Below, piece by piece: positions 8,296 to 17,288 of a stretch of DNA of 64,000 nucleotides. Each line of letters begins with the position of its first letter. Position 1 is the stretch's first letter. The notes under the pieces are model-generated. The model saw nothing but the letters and a program-made list of their open reading frames with translations, was not told where the DNA came from and searched no databases. The stretch comes from Pseudoclavibacter sp. CFCC 11306 (lineage in GTDB: Bacteria; Actinomycetota; Actinomycetes; Actinomycetales; Microbacteriaceae), in the NCBI RefSeq assembly GCF_008831235.1, contig NZ_WBKF01000001.1, positions 988,529-1,052,528 on the forward strand. Direction: 5' to 3'. A program made the translations under genes and the position numbers.

Positions 8296-10977
8296 TCACA
8301 GGCTCGCCCCTCGGACGGGGTCGGCCGAGTCTGAGACGAACAGGCCGAGTTGGTAGGCGCGGTTGAGTGCGTCATCCCGATTCTTCACGCCAAGCTTGCG
8401 ATAGAGCGATGTGCGCTGTGTCTTCACCGTATTGACCGTGACGTGCAGGTCAGCGGCCATCGCAGACGTCGTGCTCCCCTGTTTCAACAGTCTCAGCACT
8501 CCGAGCTCACGCGGCGTCAGGTCGACCTGCTCTCTCGGGTCCGCGCCGATCGGGCGTCGCCAGAGCGCGACCAATGCGACCTCGGTCTCGCTGAGCGGGG
8601 AGGGATGCCGACGTCGCCAGTCGTCCAGCATCTCGCAGGCGATGCTGGACGGCAGCATGCGATGCGGCAGGCTCAGGCCGTCACGCAGCGCTGCCTCACT
8701 GGCCGCATCGTAATATCGCAGCGCAACGTCCCGTTGTCCTTTCTGCCAGAGTGCGGCGGCCGCGAAGAGCGCACCGACCACACGTCCGCGCAACGCGACA
8801 GTGGTATCTGTCGCCACGGTGATGCCGTCGGCCGCAGCCGTATCGTACCGAGCCGCCTGCAACGCGATGATCACTCGAGCGAGACGTGCCGGAGCGAAGT
8901 CCGGGTCGACTCTTGCGAGATGCTGCTCAGCTTGTGGTATCAGCCCGCCAGTCGCACATGCGCCGGCCCAGAGACCATAGAGCTGCTGCTGTGCCGCCGT
9001 CGACCACGACACCTGTCCGTCGTGCGTTTCGACCTGTCTGAAGATGAAGGCGTTCGCCGCGTTAATACCCCGGGACACCATCAGCCCCCACCCGATCAGC
9101 GGAACCGCATCGGCCCAGTACTCCGAGCGAGGCAGATGTGGATTGACGGCGTCCAGATGTTCGTCCATCATCTTCTCGTCAGCACGTTCCAGAGCGATCA
9201 TCGCACCGGCCAGTCGAAGATAGAGCCCGTTGTGCGAGCTCTGCCACCCGTACGGTCGCTGCTGCCCGAACCCTTGTTCGGCGAGTTCCTCTGCCTCGTA
9301 GAGGTGGCCTTCGAGGGCACACTGATACGACATGATGCCGATCGCGCTGCCGCGGGACAGCGTCGGTCGGCTGGCGTCTGAGACCTGCAATGCGCGCATT
9401 GCCTGGTCTCGTGCATGTCTGCTCTCGCCCAGCCGAAGATGTCCGAATGCCGCCTGCAGCCGCTGATACTCCTCGACATCGGCCGAGATGAGCCCCGGCT
9501 GCGCATCGAACTCGTCAAGCTGGGTCTCAAGTCGCTGCAGAGTCGTGCGCAGATCATCCCATTGCCCGGTGACGCGCTGAGCCACCGAGATCATGCTCAG
9601 CAGCGTCGTGCGGCGTCGACCTCGAGCATCCGGGATCTCCTGCATGGCGACATGTGCCGCCTCAGTGAGCTCGGCTGCCCCTTGTCTGGCCTGGGTCGCC
9701 GACTTCATGCGCATCAGCCCCCGCATGTAGAGCACCAGCGGTTCGGAGCGAATCGTCTCAAAATCAATCTCGTTGAACGAAGCGGCGACTTCGGCGTCGA
9801 TGGCCATCAGCGAGGCATGCAGATGGTTCGAGATCAGATCGTTCAGCTTCGGCATGGCTCGTCCTCGAGCAGCGTGCAGAATAGCTGCGCGCCAATCGCC
9901 ACGACGTTCGGCCCATGCCGACACCATGCGGTGGATGCGGCGGCGACGCACCGCCGGAATCTCGGCTTGTCGCGCCTCGGCGACGCTGACGAGCATGTCG
10001 TGGTATCGGAAGAGCCCTTGGGCAGAACCGCCCCACGGCATCCAAGTGCCCAATCCATGCCGTTGCAGTGCGTCGACGATACGCTCTGCCTCTGCCACTG
10101 AGACCTCGGCCATCTGAGCTGCCTGTTCAATCGAGAAAGTCTCAGCGAAGCTCGTCAGCGTGATGAATTCAGCGGCACCGGGCACGCGCATGCCGTCAAG
10201 AATTCGAGATTCGACGAAGGCGAGCGTGATCGAGGTGACGAGTGCGTCCCACTCCGCTGCCCGAGTGTGCTCCAGCTCGGCCAGCACCAGTCGGACCGGC
10301 ATCGGCCATCCACCGGTCTGTTCACGCAGATGCCGGGCCAATGTCGTGGCCTGAGGCCCGACCTCTCGCTCGAGCAACTGCCGGCATTCGTCCTCGGTCA
10401 GGGTGAACTCGTCTGCACGAATGATCGCCGCGCCTGAGGCGTACAGATCGCCGCCCATCTCAGGAGCGATCATGTGCGCCGTGATCACGAGACAGAGCTC
10501 ACGACAGTAACGACTCATCAGCATGACGTCGTTCGCTATCTGCCGATCGATCAGGCGCTCACCGCCGTCGACGACGAGCACGACTTTGGTGCCCCGTTGC
10601 GACACCTCACGCGCAATTCGCACGGGCACGGGCACCACTGAATCGTTCGGGTGATCAATGGTGCGTTGCACATCGAGGTCAGGAATGATCCCGGCGTGCG
10701 CAAGGCTCTGTGCGATTAGCCGCCAGAACCCTTCGCGTGTGCGTCTGCCCTCGTCGACGCTCACCCACAGCCGCACCGTGCCGTCTTCCGGCTGGCGGTG
10801 CGCCCAGTCGGCGAGAGCGGTCGTCTTGCCACAGCCGGACGGTCCGAGCAAAATCAGACCGATCTTCTGCTCGATGCCGCGATCGATCAAGGCAGTGAGT
10901 CTCGGACGGTGTAGTACGCCGACCGGAACATGGGGAGCCCCCAGAACGCCCCCGACGGTTCGATTCCCTGTACTCAT
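8296..10977 (-). CDS. Large ATP-binding LuxR-family regulator (MalT/LAL type)
   Basis: An 893-aa signal-transduction ATPase regulator. It has a Walker A loop (LLGPSGCGKTTA, residues 43-54), a Walker B-like VVLVVDGGERL near 155, a long helical TPR-like central region, and a C-terminal LuxR helix-turn-helix (LTPRELGVLRLLKQG to NTVKTQRTSLYRKLGV, about 825-880). This is the architecture of MalT, in which inducer and ATP drive oligomerisation and activation. It sits between glpD and glpK: its ATG overlaps the glpD stop (ATGA, 10974-10977) and glpK follows at 29 bp. I therefore infer that it controls glycerol use. The ligand (glycerol-3-phosphate or another polyol) is unknown. Confidence 0.85.
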   Translation of the reverse strand: MSTGNRTVGGVLGAPHVPVGVLHRPRLTALIDRGIEQKIGLILLGPSGCGKTTALADWAHRQPEDGTVRLWVSVDEGRRTREGFWRLIAQSLAHAGIIPDLDVQRTIDHPNDSVVPVPVRIAREVSQRGTKVVLVVDGGERLIDRQIANDVMLMSRYCRELCLVITAHMIAPEMGGDLYASGAAIIRADEFTLTEDECRQLLEREVGPQATTLARHLREQTGGWPMPVRLVLAELEHTRAAEWDALVTSITLAFVESRILDGMRVPGAAEFITLTSFAETFSIEQAAQMAEVSVAEAERIVDALQRHGLGTWMPWGGSAQGLFRYHDMLVSVAEARQAEIPAVRRRRIHRMVSAWAERRGDWRAAILHAARGRAMPKLNDLISNHLHASLMAIDAEVAASFNEIDFETIRSEPLVLYMRGLMRMKSATQARQGAAELTEAAHVAMQEIPDARGRRRTTLLSMISVAQRVTGQWDDLRTTLQRLETQLDEFDAQPGLISADVEEYQRLQAAFGHLRLGESRHARDQAMRALQVSDASRPTLSRGSAIGIMSYQCALEGHLYEAEELAEQGFGQQRPYGWQSSHNGLYLRLAGAMIALERADEKMMDEHLDAVNPHLPRSEYWADAVPLIGWGLMVSRGINAANAFIFRQVETHDGQVSWSTAAQQQLYGLWAGACATGGLIPQAEQHLARVDPDFAPARLARVIIALQAARYDTAAADGITVATDTTVALRGRVVGALFAAAALWQKGQRDVALRYYDAASEAALRDGLSLPHRMLPSSIACEMLDDWRRRHPSPLSETEVALVALWRRPIGADPREQVDLTPRELGVLRLLKQGSTTSAMAADLHVTVNTVKTQRTSLYRKLGVKNRDDALNRAYQLGLFVSDSADPVRGASL

Positions 10978-12716
10978 CCCCGTTCGCCTGGCCCGTCAGC
11001 ATGATCGTGGGCGACGTCAGGTGCGGATGCGAGATCGTCGTCACCTGCGTGTGCGGTCTGTCCGGGGCCGTCACCGATACCGGTGTGGGCTGTGCCTGCA
11101 AGGTAACCGGAGACCTCGCGCAGACGCTGCTTCTCGCTCCAGCCGAGCTGTGCGGCCATCAGCCGGGAGACCTGATCGACCGCAGCAGCACCACGATCGG
11201 GGTACTCGATGCTGAGGCGGGTGCGGCGTTCCATCACGTCGTCAAGGTGCAGCGCCCCCTCGTTCGTCACCGCATAGACGACCTCGGCCTGCAGGTACCC
11301 GGGAGCACCCTCAAGCTCGTCCGAGAGCTCGGGTTCGACACCGATGAGCTCGAGCACGTCGTAGAGCAGCGTGCCGTACCGGTTGATCAGCCGGTTGACC
11401 CGCCACATGGGCCAGCCGTGAATGCGCGAGATCTCGGCCCGCTTCGCAGTGATCGCATCGAGTCCGCGAGCGCCGAGCAGTGGAGTCTGCTTCGTTCGTG
11501 ACGGCTTCTTGCGCGCCTTGCTCGGCCCGAGCGCGAAGTTCACCGCGTCTTCGGCCATCACACGATAGGTGGTCAGCTTGCCACCCGCGATCACGGTGAG
11601 TCCCGGCGCCGGCGAGGCCACCGTATGCTCGCGCGAGACCTTGGTCGACGCGGTTCCGGCTTTGGTGCCTGGCTGCAGCAGCGGTCGCAGACCTGCATAT
11701 GTGCCAATGACATCCTCGCGAGAGATCGGATCGACGAGCAGCTCGTTGACATGACCGATCAGATAGGCGATGTCGTCTTCGGTGGCGACCGGACTCGCAT
11801 AGTCACCGGTGTACGGGGTGTCGGTCGTGCCGATGATCCAGCGGTCCTTCCACGGAATCACGAAGAGCACGCTCTTCTCAGTCTGCGAGATGATGCCGGC
11901 GTGCCCCGGAATGCGTTCGCGCGGCACGACGATGTGCACGCCCTTCGAGGCGAGCACTTTGAGCCCGCCGCTGGTGCCGCTCAACGCCTCGGTCTGCTCG
12001 GTCCAGACGCCGGTGGCGTTGATCACGTTCTTCGCGCGCACGCTGAAGGTCTGGCCGCTCTCGCGATCGAGCACTTCGGCGCCACGCACGCGATCGAACT
12101 CGTCAGTGGTCAGTGCGGTGACCTGGACCCGATTGATGGCCCGCGCCCCGAAGTGCGCAGCGGTGCGCACCAGCGTCGAGACCAGTCTGGCGTCGTCGAT
12201 GCGGGCGTCAAAATAGCGGATGCCACCGGCGAGCTGGGTCTCGTCCAGTCCGGGGAACAGATCGTGCAGACCGCGTCTCGTGAGGTGCCTGTGGCCGGGC
12301 ACGGCAGGGGTGCCGCCCAGCCAGGCCATGCTGTCGTAGAGGGTGATGCCGCTGCCTACGTAGGCACGCTCGGTGACCGCTTTGTGCAGCGGATAGATGA
12401 ACGGCACCGGCACCGACAGATGCGGAGCGATGACACGCAGCAGCAGATTTCGTTCGAGAATCGCCTCGTGCACCAGCGCGAAGTCGAGCATCTCAAGATA
12501 GCGAAGCCCGCCGTGCAGCAGTTTGCTCGACCAGCTCGACGTGCCCGATGCCCAGTCGTCCGCCTCGACGATGCCGACTTTCAGCCCACGCGTCGCAGCA
12601 TCCAACGCAATGCCCGCACCGGTGACGCCTCCCCCGATCACGAGCACGTCCAGAGTCGAGTCGCTGACGGTCTCGATTGCCTGCTGCCTGGTCTGCGCGT
12701 TCAGGATGCTGCTCAC
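10974..12716 (-). CDS. glpD: Glycerol-3-phosphate dehydrogenase, FAD-dependent (GlpD type)
   Basis: Oxidises glycerol-3-phosphate to dihydroxyacetone phosphate and passes electrons to the respiratory chain at the membrane. The Rossmann FAD site VLVIGGGVTGAGIALDA is at about 24-40, with SSKLLHGGLRYLE soon after. The C-terminal DAO_C domain is present. Length 580 aa is normal, with a His/Asp-rich tail. GTG 12716 has GAGGGGAG four bases upstream. It is first in the glpD-regulator-glpK unit and pairs with glpK to form a complete glycerol to DHAP route. Confidence 0.95.
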   Translation of the reverse strand: MSSILNAQTRQQAIETVSDSTLDVLVIGGGVTGAGIALDAATRGLKVGIVEADDWASGTSSWSSKLLHGGLRYLEMLDFALVHEAILERNLLLRVIAPHLSVPVPFIYPLHKAVTERAYVGSGITLYDSMAWLGGTPAVPGHRHLTRRGLHDLFPGLDETQLAGGIRYFDARIDDARLVSTLVRTAAHFGARAINRVQVTALTTDEFDRVRGAEVLDRESGQTFSVRAKNVINATGVWTEQTEALSGTSGGLKVLASKGVHIVVPRERIPGHAGIISQTEKSVLFVIPWKDRWIIGTTDTPYTGDYASPVATEDDIAYLIGHVNELLVDPISREDVIGTYAGLRPLLQPGTKAGTASTKVSREHTVASPAPGLTVIAGGKLTTYRVMAEDAVNFALGPSKARKKPSRTKQTPLLGARGLDAITAKRAEISRIHGWPMWRVNRLINRYGTLLYDVLELIGVEPELSDELEGAPGYLQAEVVYAVTNEGALHLDDVMERRTRLSIEYPDRGAAAVDQVSRLMAAQLGWSEKQRLREVSGYLAGTAHTGIGDGPGQTAHAGDDDLASAPDVAHDHADGPGERG

Positions 12717-12904
12717 CGTGCTCCCCTCATCGTACGGCCGCCGCTGCGACCGGCTCGGTGCTGCCGAGTTGGAGTGGTTGGCGGCACCCTCTCCAGTCTA
12801 GGGTCCCCCCGTCACGCTTGTGATGATTGCGGTGTCAGCCATGACCGAGCTCATCTCTTCGAGCATGCCGTCCGTCGCGGTGTTCTGATCGGCCATTGCA
12901 TCGG

Positions 12905-14014
12905 CTACGAGGGCAGCCGAACAGGCGCAGTCACCGTCGAGTAGAGACGGCCTCCGGTCGCCCGGTCGAAGAGATGCACCCGATTGGGCTTCGGCACGAC
13001 TCTGACGATGTCGCCGGGCATCGGGTGCTCACGCCCGTCGACCCTCGCGACGACCGTCGTCTTCGGCTGGTCGATGGGGTGTCCGAAGAGGTATCCGTCA
13101 GCCCCCAATTCCTCGACCATGTCCACCTTCAGTTTCAGCCCTTCCCCCGGGGTGTCGCTCAGATACAGATCCTCAGGACGCACACCGAATGTGACCGTCG
13201 GCCCGGCCCCGATGAGAATCTCGGATGGCACGTCGAGATGTCGTGTGCCGAGACGCACCCCGGATTCATCGACGACGCCTTCTAACAGATTCATGGATGG
13301 AGAACCGAGAAAGCCGGCCACGAACTCGTTCGCCGGCGTCTCGTAGAGCTCTCGCGGTGTGCCCACCTGCTGCAGATCGCCGTCTTTCAGCACGGCTATG
13401 CGATCACCCATGGTCAGTGCCTCGGTCTGGTCGTGTGTCACGTAGACGGTCGTGACGTTCAGCCGCCGCTGCAGCTGAGCGATCTGCGTTCTGGTCTGCA
13501 CGCGCAGTTTTGCGTCGAGATTCGACAGCGGCTCATCCATCAAGAACACCTTCGGCTCGCGCACGACGGCGCGCCCCATAGCGACTCGTTGACGCTGCCC
13601 GCCTGAAAGCGCCTTCGGCCGACGGTCGAGGTAGGGCTCGAGGTCGAGAAGCCGGGCGGCCTCGCGCACTCTGCGCTCGCGCTCCTGCTTCGGCACTTTC
13701 GCCATCTTCAGTGCGAACCCCATGTTCTCGGCCACCGTCATGTGCGGGTAGAGCGCATAGTTCTGAAAGACCATCGCGATGTCTCGGTCGCGTGGGGAAA
13801 GCGTGGTGATGTCTCGTCCGTCAATCAGGATCTTGCCCTCTGACACTTCTTCGAGCCCGGCCAGCATACGCAGCGTCGTGGATTTGCCACATCCTGACGG
13901 CCCGACCAGCACGAGAAACTCGCCGTCGTCGATCTCGAGGTCAAGATGGTTGAGGGCGGGATGATCCTGCCCGGGGTAGACGCGAGTGGTGGATTTGAAG
14001 GTGACTGTGGCCAT
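12905..14014 (-). CDS. Carbohydrate ABC transporter ATPase (MalK/MsmK/UgpC type)
   Basis: Nucleotide-binding subunit of a CUT1-type importer. Walker A GPSGCGKST (38-46), MVFQNYALYPHM Q-loop, LSGGQRQRVAMGRA signature, Walker B VFLMDEPLSNLDAKLR and the H-loop TVYVTHDQTEALT are all intact. A C-terminal MalK-type OB-fold domain follows (VTFGVRPEDLYLS). Length 369 aa is typical. It lies 33 bp after the binding-protein gene. In many actinobacteria one MsmK-like ATPase serves several importers, but here it appears dedicated to the cluster. Confidence 0.92.
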   Translation of the reverse strand: MATVTFKSTTRVYPGQDHPALNHLDLEIDDGEFLVLVGPSGCGKSTTLRMLAGLEEVSEGKILIDGRDITTLSPRDRDIAMVFQNYALYPHMTVAENMGFALKMAKVPKQERERRVREAARLLDLEPYLDRRPKALSGGQRQRVAMGRAVVREPKVFLMDEPLSNLDAKLRVQTRTQIAQLQRRLNVTTVYVTHDQTEALTMGDRIAVLKDGDLQQVGTPRELYETPANEFVAGFLGSPSMNLLEGVVDESGVRLGTRHLDVPSEILIGAGPTVTFGVRPEDLYLSDTPGEGLKLKVDMVEELGADGYLFGHPIDQPKTTVVARVDGREHPMPGDIVRVVPKPNRVHLFDRATGGRLYSTVTAPVRLPS

Positions 14015-14047
14015 GAGTTTTCTCCTCGTCGTTCGTGTGCACCGGGC

Positions 14048-15346
14048 TCAGCCCTGGAGCAGCCCCTGCAGATCGTCCTTTGCCGTCGCCATGGCGGCAG
14101 ATGCGCTCTTGGCCCCCGACAGCGCGGCTTCGACCTCTTCGTTGAGACGGGTCTGCGCCGCACTGGCACTCGGGAATGCCCACAGCGGGTTTCTTCTCGC
14201 ATGAGGCAGTGTCTCTTGGTTCCATCGCTGGTAGAACGCGCTCTGTGCGATCCACGGCTGCTGCGTGGCGTTCTCAAGCGCCGGAGGCTGTCCCGAGACC
14301 TCGAAGGCGGTCTGCAGCGCGCCGTCGTCCGTCGACAGGAACTCTGCCAATTGACTGCTGGCCTTGCCTGTGTCGAAGAGGACGACCGGCTGACTCCACG
14401 AGAGCGAATCCCCACCTGGGCGTGCGACCGGCACCATCTTGTCTGCGATGCCCGAATCTGGCGACTGCTTGGGAATCACACCGATCGCCTGCGGCGCGTC
14501 GTCGTAGATCGCAGCCTTGCCCTGAGCGAACAGGGTTCTCGTCTCTTCTCGCAGCGTGCCGGCCTGGATGAGCCCTTCGTCCAAGAGCTGCTTCCAGAAG
14601 TCGAGAGCTTTCACCGATCCGTCATCGCCGAGCGTGACCTGATCGCCATCCACGATCGACGATCCGAAGGCCCACATCCACGGGATGATGTCTTTCACCT
14701 GTTTGACGTTCGTGCACGGTGCATAGGGCACGATCGATGAGTCGGCACGCTTGATGGCACGGAGTGCATCGAGAAAGCCTTCGGGCGTCGTCAACGCGTT
14801 CGGGTCGACGCCGGCCTCTTTCAGCACCTCGCTGTTGCCGACCAGTCCGATGGCCGAGTACGCCCATGGCATGCCGTAGCGGGTTCCCTTGTAGACACCG
14901 CTGTCGTTGACCGCCGACGAGTACTTCGAGCTGTCGAAGATGCCGTCTACCGACTGCAGCACCCCTGCCGTCGCGAGCGTGGAGAGCCATTCCTCGTCGA
15001 TATGGGCAACACCGGTGATGTCGCGGTTACGGGCCTTGAGCACGATTTGGTCCATGTACTGCTGGTATGGGTATGTGTTGGTCGAGACCGTGACCGATTT
15101 CGACTGCCCGAAGGAGTCGAGCAGCTGCTTGATCTGCGGCCCCTGTTTGTCGTCGCCCAGGATCCACGAGGTGAACTGGGTCTCGGTGTCCGAGCCAGCG
15201 GCTGAGGATCCTCCTGAGCTGCAGCCGGTGAGGGTCATCATGCCTGCAGTGGCGGCGCCGAGACCGATCAGGCCAAGCAGGCTGCGCCGGCTGAGGGGCA
15301 TCTGCAGTGGTGACGCGGGCGTCTGGTTGAGGTGTGAGCTATTCAT
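14048..15346 (-). CDS. ABC transporter substrate-binding lipoprotein with a Tat-like signal (carbohydrate type)
   Basis: Extracytoplasmic binding protein (432 aa) of the importer. The signal SRRSLLGLIGLGAAT is a twin-arginine motif, followed by the lipobox LTGC, so the mature protein should be folded before export and lipid-anchored. The rest resembles cluster B family 1 binding proteins (MalE/UgpB-like), with DITGVAHIDEEWLSTLA near residue 135 and GKAAIYDDAPQAIG further on. ATG 15346 has AAAGGAG upstream. It lies 86 bp after the second permease gene. The ligand is not predictable from sequence alone. Confidence 0.88.
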   Translation of the reverse strand: MNSSHLNQTPASPLQMPLSRRSLLGLIGLGAATAGMMTLTGCSSGGSSAAGSDTETQFTSWILGDDKQGPQIKQLLDSFGQSKSVTVSTNTYPYQQYMDQIVLKARNRDITGVAHIDEEWLSTLATAGVLQSVDGIFDSSKYSSAVNDSGVYKGTRYGMPWAYSAIGLVGNSEVLKEAGVDPNALTTPEGFLDALRAIKRADSSIVPYAPCTNVKQVKDIIPWMWAFGSSIVDGDQVTLGDDGSVKALDFWKQLLDEGLIQAGTLREETRTLFAQGKAAIYDDAPQAIGVIPKQSPDSGIADKMVPVARPGGDSLSWSQPVVLFDTGKASSQLAEFLSTDDGALQTAFEVSGQPPALENATQQPWIAQSAFYQRWNQETLPHARRNPLWAFPSASAAQTRLNEEVEAALSGAKSASAAMATAKDDLQGLLQG

Positions 15347-15432
15347 CGTGAACTCCTTTGTTCAGTCGAGATATCAGCGGTCAGGTCTGAGAGTGGATCT
15401 CGTCGTTCGGCAGCTGCGAGCGAGGCGCCGGA

Positions 15433-16353
15433 TCACTTGATGGATCCCGCGAGCGCTCCGCTCACGAACTGTTTCTGGAAGACGAGGAAGATGGCGATCA
15501 CCGGAAGAGAGCTGATCAGAGAGGCAGCCATCATCTGCCCGTACTGGCTCTGGAACTCTCCGAGGTAGGTCAAGGTCAGACCGGCAGGAAGCGTCTGTTT
15601 CGTGGTGTCCACCAGGGTGAGGGCGTAGACCAAGTCATTCCAGGCTCGGATGAACGCGAACATGCACACGGCGATCATCGAGGTCTTGACCACGGGAAAG
15701 ATCACTGAGTTCATGATTCGCCATTCGCTGGCGCCGTCGATTCGCCCTGCTTCGATGAGTTCGTCTGGCACGGCGTCGAAGGCGTTCTTCATCATGAGCA
15801 CCGACAGCGGCAGTGTGAACGTGGTGTACGAAATGATCAAGGCCGGGTACGTGTTCAGCAGCCCGAACTTCGCCATGGTCGTGTACAGCGTGAGCAGCAG
15901 CAGCACTTCGGGCACCATCTGGGCGAGCAGCAGGGTGTACATCGCCGTGGATCGCCCGCGGTATCGAAACTTCGAGAACGAGTACCCGGCCAGGAACCCC
16001 ACCGCGAGACTGATCACCGAGGTCGTGATCGACACGAAGAGCCCGTTGCCGATGAATCTCAGTAGGTTCGGGTCGGTGAGCACTGCGGTGAAGTTCTCCA
16101 GCGTCCACGTGCGATAGGCCCCCAGCGGATCACGGAAGATGCTCTCTTCAGAGGTGAATGCGGTGATGACCATCCAGATCACGGGGATGAATGCGAACAC
16201 CGCAAGAAGGGCAACAGTCGCATAGCCGACCCAAGGCCTGCGGCGCAGTCTGCGGGGGCTTCGTTCTGCCTTCCGATCCACGAATTCGCGAGCGTATCCG
16301 CCTGATCGGCTCTGCTCTGCATCTAGCGCGTCGGCAAGTGTCGTATCGCTCAT
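15433..16353 (-). CDS. ABC sugar transporter permease, MalG-like
   Basis: Six-helix inner-membrane subunit. The first membrane segment is YATVALLAVFAFIPVIWMV. The EAA loop, which docks the ATPase, is ELIEAGRIDGASEWRIMNSVIFP. The C-terminus QKQFVSGALAGSIK is typical of MalG-like permeases. The start is ATG 16353, which overlaps the preceding permease stop (ATGA) and is preceded by GGAGAGGG; a longer frame to 16425 is ignored. An amino-terminal cytoplasmic extension of about 40 residues is present. Confidence 0.92.
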   Translation of the reverse strand: MSDTTLADALDAEQSRSGGYAREFVDRKAERSPRRLRRRPWVGYATVALLAVFAFIPVIWMVITAFTSEESIFRDPLGAYRTWTLENFTAVLTDPNLLRFIGNGLFVSITTSVISLAVGFLAGYSFSKFRYRGRSTAMYTLLLAQMVPEVLLLLTLYTTMAKFGLLNTYPALIISYTTFTLPLSVLMMKNAFDAVPDELIEAGRIDGASEWRIMNSVIFPVVKTSMIAVCMFAFIRAWNDLVYALTLVDTTKQTLPAGLTLTYLGEFQSQYGQMMAASLISSLPVIAIFLVFQKQFVSGALAGSIK

Positions 16354-17288
16354 CGTGCTGCCCTCTCCTGTCGTACGGAGTAGATTCCGTATATCGCCGC
16401 AAGCACACCCATGATCAGCGTCCACACGATGCCGATCGCACCTGCCTGCCCGAGGTCGTAGTTGTTAAAGGCGGCCTTGTACAGCCCGATGGACAGCGTC
16501 GTCGTCGATCCGACCGGTCCGCCGCCAGTCATCACCCAGGGGATCTCAAAATGCTGGAGTCCCCAAATGGTCTCAAGCAACAGCGTCAGTGCCATGGCCG
16601 GCTTGATCTGCGGCAGCACCACATACCATTGTTTGCGCCAGCCTCTCGCTCCGTCGACGGCCGCCGCGTCGTGCACCTCACTGGGCACCCCCTGCATGGC
16701 AGCCATGAGCAGCACCGCCATCCACGGAAACGAATGCCAGATCTTCGCGATGATCACGCCGGCCATCGCCAGGGTGGGTGAGTTCAGCCAGTTCGTGTCT
16801 CCCGGACCGCCAAGAGTCGCGATCACCCCGTTGAGCAATCCGTAGTTCGTGTTGAAGATCCACGACCAGAGGAACGACACGACGACCCCCGGCAGCACCC
16901 ACGGGATCAGAAACGATGTGCGCCAAATCCCTTTGCCCGGGATGCGGCTGTTCAGCGCCAGGGCCAAAGAGAGTGCAAGCGCAAAGGCACCAACCGATGA
17001 GATGACGACAAAGACGCCGGTATGCCAGACCATTCCCCAGAAACTCGGGGTGCCCAGCAGATTCGCGATGTTCTGAAACCCGACGAACGTCGATACGTCC
17101 GTGAGCAGGCTGCCCTTATAGAAACCGTAGACCAGTGACCGCACCATCGGGTAGCCGATCACGGCGACGAACAGCACCAAGGCTGGCGCGATCAGAATGA
17201 CTGCGAACAGACGCGTCGAATTGCGTCTCGGACGCCCTTCAGGCAGGCGGGGTGCTCCGACCCCGTGCAGATCAGTCTCCAGTGTCAT
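16350..17288 (-). CDS. ABC sugar transporter permease, MalF-like
   Basis: The partner permease, 312 aa from ATG 17288 (MTLETDLHGVGAPRL), with AGGAGG nine bases upstream. The frame is open much further upstream but that part lies inside the oxidoreductase gene and is not coding-like. Membrane segment LFAVILIAPALVLFVAVIGYP starts the domain; the EAA loop is EVHDAAAVDGARGWRKQWYVVLP. It overlaps the FAD oxidoreductase stop by 17 bp and the next permease by 4 bp, so oxidoreductase and transporter form one operon. Confidence 0.92.
   Translation of the reverse strand: MTLETDLHGVGAPRLPEGRPRRNSTRLFAVILIAPALVLFVAVIGYPMVRSLVYGFYKGSLLTDVSTFVGFQNIANLLGTPSFWGMVWHTGVFVVISSVGAFALALSLALALNSRIPGKGIWRTSFLIPWVLPGVVVSFLWSWIFNTNYGLLNGVIATLGGPGDTNWLNSPTLAMAGVIIAKIWHSFPWMAVLLMAAMQGVPSEVHDAAAVDGARGWRKQWYVVLPQIKPAMALTLLLETIWGLQHFEIPWVMTGGGPVGSTTTLSIGLYKAAFNNYDLGQAGAIGIVWTLIMGVLAAIYGIYSVRQERAAR

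Noticed and set aside
11625-12944. A 439-codon rightward open frame opposite glpD
   Set aside because: glpD has intact FAD motifs and a good ribosome site; the antisense frame has none.
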